Shown: positions 4,665 to 5,574 of the stretch, piece after piece
Numbering within the stretch: the first letter of the stretch is position 1
How the letters are laid out: each line of letters starts with the position of its first letter
From: Clostridium sp. CAG:964
GTDB taxonomy: Bacteria; Bacillota; Clostridia; Oscillospirales; Acutalibacteraceae
DNA length: 5,574 bases
Reading direction: 5' to 3'
Assembly (NCBI GenBank): GCA_000435335.1
Contig: FR891333.1
Coordinates: forward strand, 59,090 to 64,663
The notes under the pieces: model-generated
What the model was told of the DNA's origin: nothing
The model's input: only the letters and a program-made list of their open reading frames with translations
The model's database searches: none
Position numbers and translations under genes: made by a program

Positions 4665-5574
4665 CTACTTTCTCTTTTTTCCTTTTTTCTTTTTCAGCAC
4701 AGCTGCACCGGCAGCCACTGCCGCAACACCGGCTGCCGCACCTGCAACTATACCGGCAATTTTAAGCACCTTGTGGTCTTTGCCTCTTTTTGCAAGGCGT
4801 TTTTCACCAACTGTGCTTAGCTGTGTAGCTGCCTCGTGTGCGGTGTTTTCAATAAGTGTTTGTTGGAAATCTGTATCGACCTTAATATTTGCCTTTTCAA
4901 AGCTTTCTTTGTCAACCAAAACCATTGCAGATGTACTTGGCACTGTTACCCTTGTGCCGTCTATCTCCTTTAGCTCTTCCACACCGGCAGAAACATTGTT
5001 TACAACTACTACCCAATTTTCGGGCAGGCTCTCACCCTCCAGCTGAACCTCAACATTTTTGTCGGTGTTTGCATTGAAAATGCAGATTACCTTATCCCAT
5101 TGAGTATCGGCTGTAAGCTTATTGGTCATCATAAAGCCCAGCACCCTTGCGTCGGTATTCTTAAAGACCGTCATATTGTCAATGGTAGTTTTTGTATCGT
5201 CTGTAAAAGGTGCATAGCTTTTTCTAAGGTCGATTAAGCCCTTGTAATAGGCTGTTAAGTCGCCGTACCTCTCCAAGCACTGCCAATCAATTTGATTTAA
5301 TGTTGGTGAAGAAGCATAGCTGTTGCGGTCGCCGTCCTTTGAGCGTGCCATTTCCTCGCCGGCCAGCATAAATGACATTCCTTGAGAGGTAAGCACACAG
5401 GCGGCTCCCAGCTTGTTCATTTGCACCAGCTGCTCATTGCGTTTTCTGTACAAGGACGAATCCTTTGTACCCAGCACAGACGCTGTCAGCTTGTCATAAA
5501 AAGTCATATTGTCATGGCAGGAAACATATGTAACGGTATCGGCAGGGGTTTCTGCCCACTGCCTTGTAGCAGCC
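4665..5574 (-). CDS. Membrane-anchored type I pullulanase (GH13), 5' part outside window
   Basis: The last 302 residues of a pullulanase paralogous to its downstream neighbour. The frame is open to the window edge, and the first ATG inside it (5507) is internal because the residues before it encode GH13 region IV (TVTYVSCHDN, with the conserved HDN). Regions I-III, the nucleophile and the acid/base lie outside. The rest matches the neighbour throughout: MNKLGA, FMLAGEE-ARSKDGD-NSY, IDW, YGDL-YYKG, a beta domain with LPENWVVVVN, and VPSTSAMVLVDK. Unlike the neighbour it has no MucBP, dockerin or CBM after the beta domain. Instead there is a charged spacer, an Ala/Gly-rich helix of about 24 residues (coding 4766-4695) and a tail of almost only Lys/Arg. 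This fits a C-terminal membrane anchor with cytoplasmic tail and an extracellular enzyme; the upstream signal peptide is not visible. I saw no LPxTG-type sorting motif. It is probably co-transcribed with the dockerin pullulanase 60 nt downstream. Confidence 0.93.
   Translation of the reverse strand, partial: AATRQWAETPADTVTYVSCHDNMTFYDKLTASVLGTKDSSLYRKRNEQLVQMNKLGAACVLTSQGMSFMLAGEEMARSKDGDRNSYASSPTLNQIDWQCLERYGDLTAYYKGLIDLRKSYAPFTDDTKTTIDNMTVFKNTDARVLGFMMTNKLTADTQWDKVICIFNANTDKNVEVQLEGESLPENWVVVVNNVSAGVEELKEIDGTRVTVPSTSAMVLVDKESFEKANIKVDTDFQQTLIENTAHEAATQLSTVGEKRLAKRGKDHKVLKIAGIVAGAAAGVAAVAAGAAVLKKKKGKKRK

Noticed and set aside
4633..4682. A_AAA_AAG slippery heptamer (4680-4674) followed by a hairpin, suggesting programmed -1 frameshifting
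   Set aside because: The -1 frame adds only four residues before TGA, the hairpin is 13 nt away, and lysine codon runs make such heptamers by chance.
4817..4831. LSTVG before the membrane helix as a sortase motif
   Set aside because: It lacks the Pro and the Thr-Gly pair of LPxTG-type signals, and a basic spacer of about a dozen residues separates it from the helix.
4617..5077. Plus-strand open frames across the upstream pullulanase
   Set aside because: All are antisense to a coding region with clear family conservation, and none has a ribosome site.
4665..5507. Reading the upstream gene as a complete 280-residue protein from ATG 5507
   Set aside because: The frame continues to the window edge and encodes the conserved region IV HDN motif just before that Met. 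The Met is internal and has no ribosome site.

Overview
The window looks like a starch-degradation locus from a gut-type, low- to moderate-GC Gram-positive bacterium (Clostridia). A Ruminococcus or Ruminococcaceae relative is my best inference. The clues are strong AGGAGG ribosome sites, Gram-positive signal peptides, Thr/Pro/Glu linkers, CBM26-like starch-binding modules, MucBP repeats and a type I dockerin on a secreted pullulanase. Taxonomy is inferred from protein style only; there is no marker gene.

All three genes read on the minus strand, so transcription runs from high to low coordinates. First (5574-4665) is the 3' part of a type I pullulanase (GH13). It enters the window just before the fourth conserved catalytic motif and ends in an Ala/Gly-rich membrane helix with a lysine tail, so it is a surface-anchored enzyme. 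After a 60-nt gap holding a hairpin and a cre/LacI-operator-like sequence comes a complete 1091-residue secreted pullulanase (4604-1329). Its order is signal peptide, CBM48, GH13 catalytic domain, beta domain, MucBP repeat, type I dockerin, second MucBP repeat and two tandem CBM26-like modules. A clear intrinsic terminator follows. The last gene (1016 to beyond 1) has its own promoter and leader and encodes a secreted protein with an N-terminal CBM26-like module, two Ig-like domains and a repetitive PTEA/PTQA linker. Its C-terminus lies outside the window.

The genes suggest one function: binding starch and cutting its alpha-1,6 branch points at the cell surface. The two pullulanases are neighbouring paralogues with different ways of staying near the cell. 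One is membrane-anchored. The other carries a dockerin, which implies a cohesin-bearing scaffold elsewhere, as in the amylosome described for Ruminococcus bromii. The third protein may be a starch-binding adhesin or another enzyme of the same complex.

The 312-nt gap at 1017-1328 is the only long non-coding stretch. It holds the terminator, an extended -10 promoter, several inverted repeats and about 100 nt that I cannot explain. I see no tRNA, rRNA, CRISPR array or insertion sequence. The most notable item is the dockerin set inside the protein between two MucBP repeats, not at a terminus.
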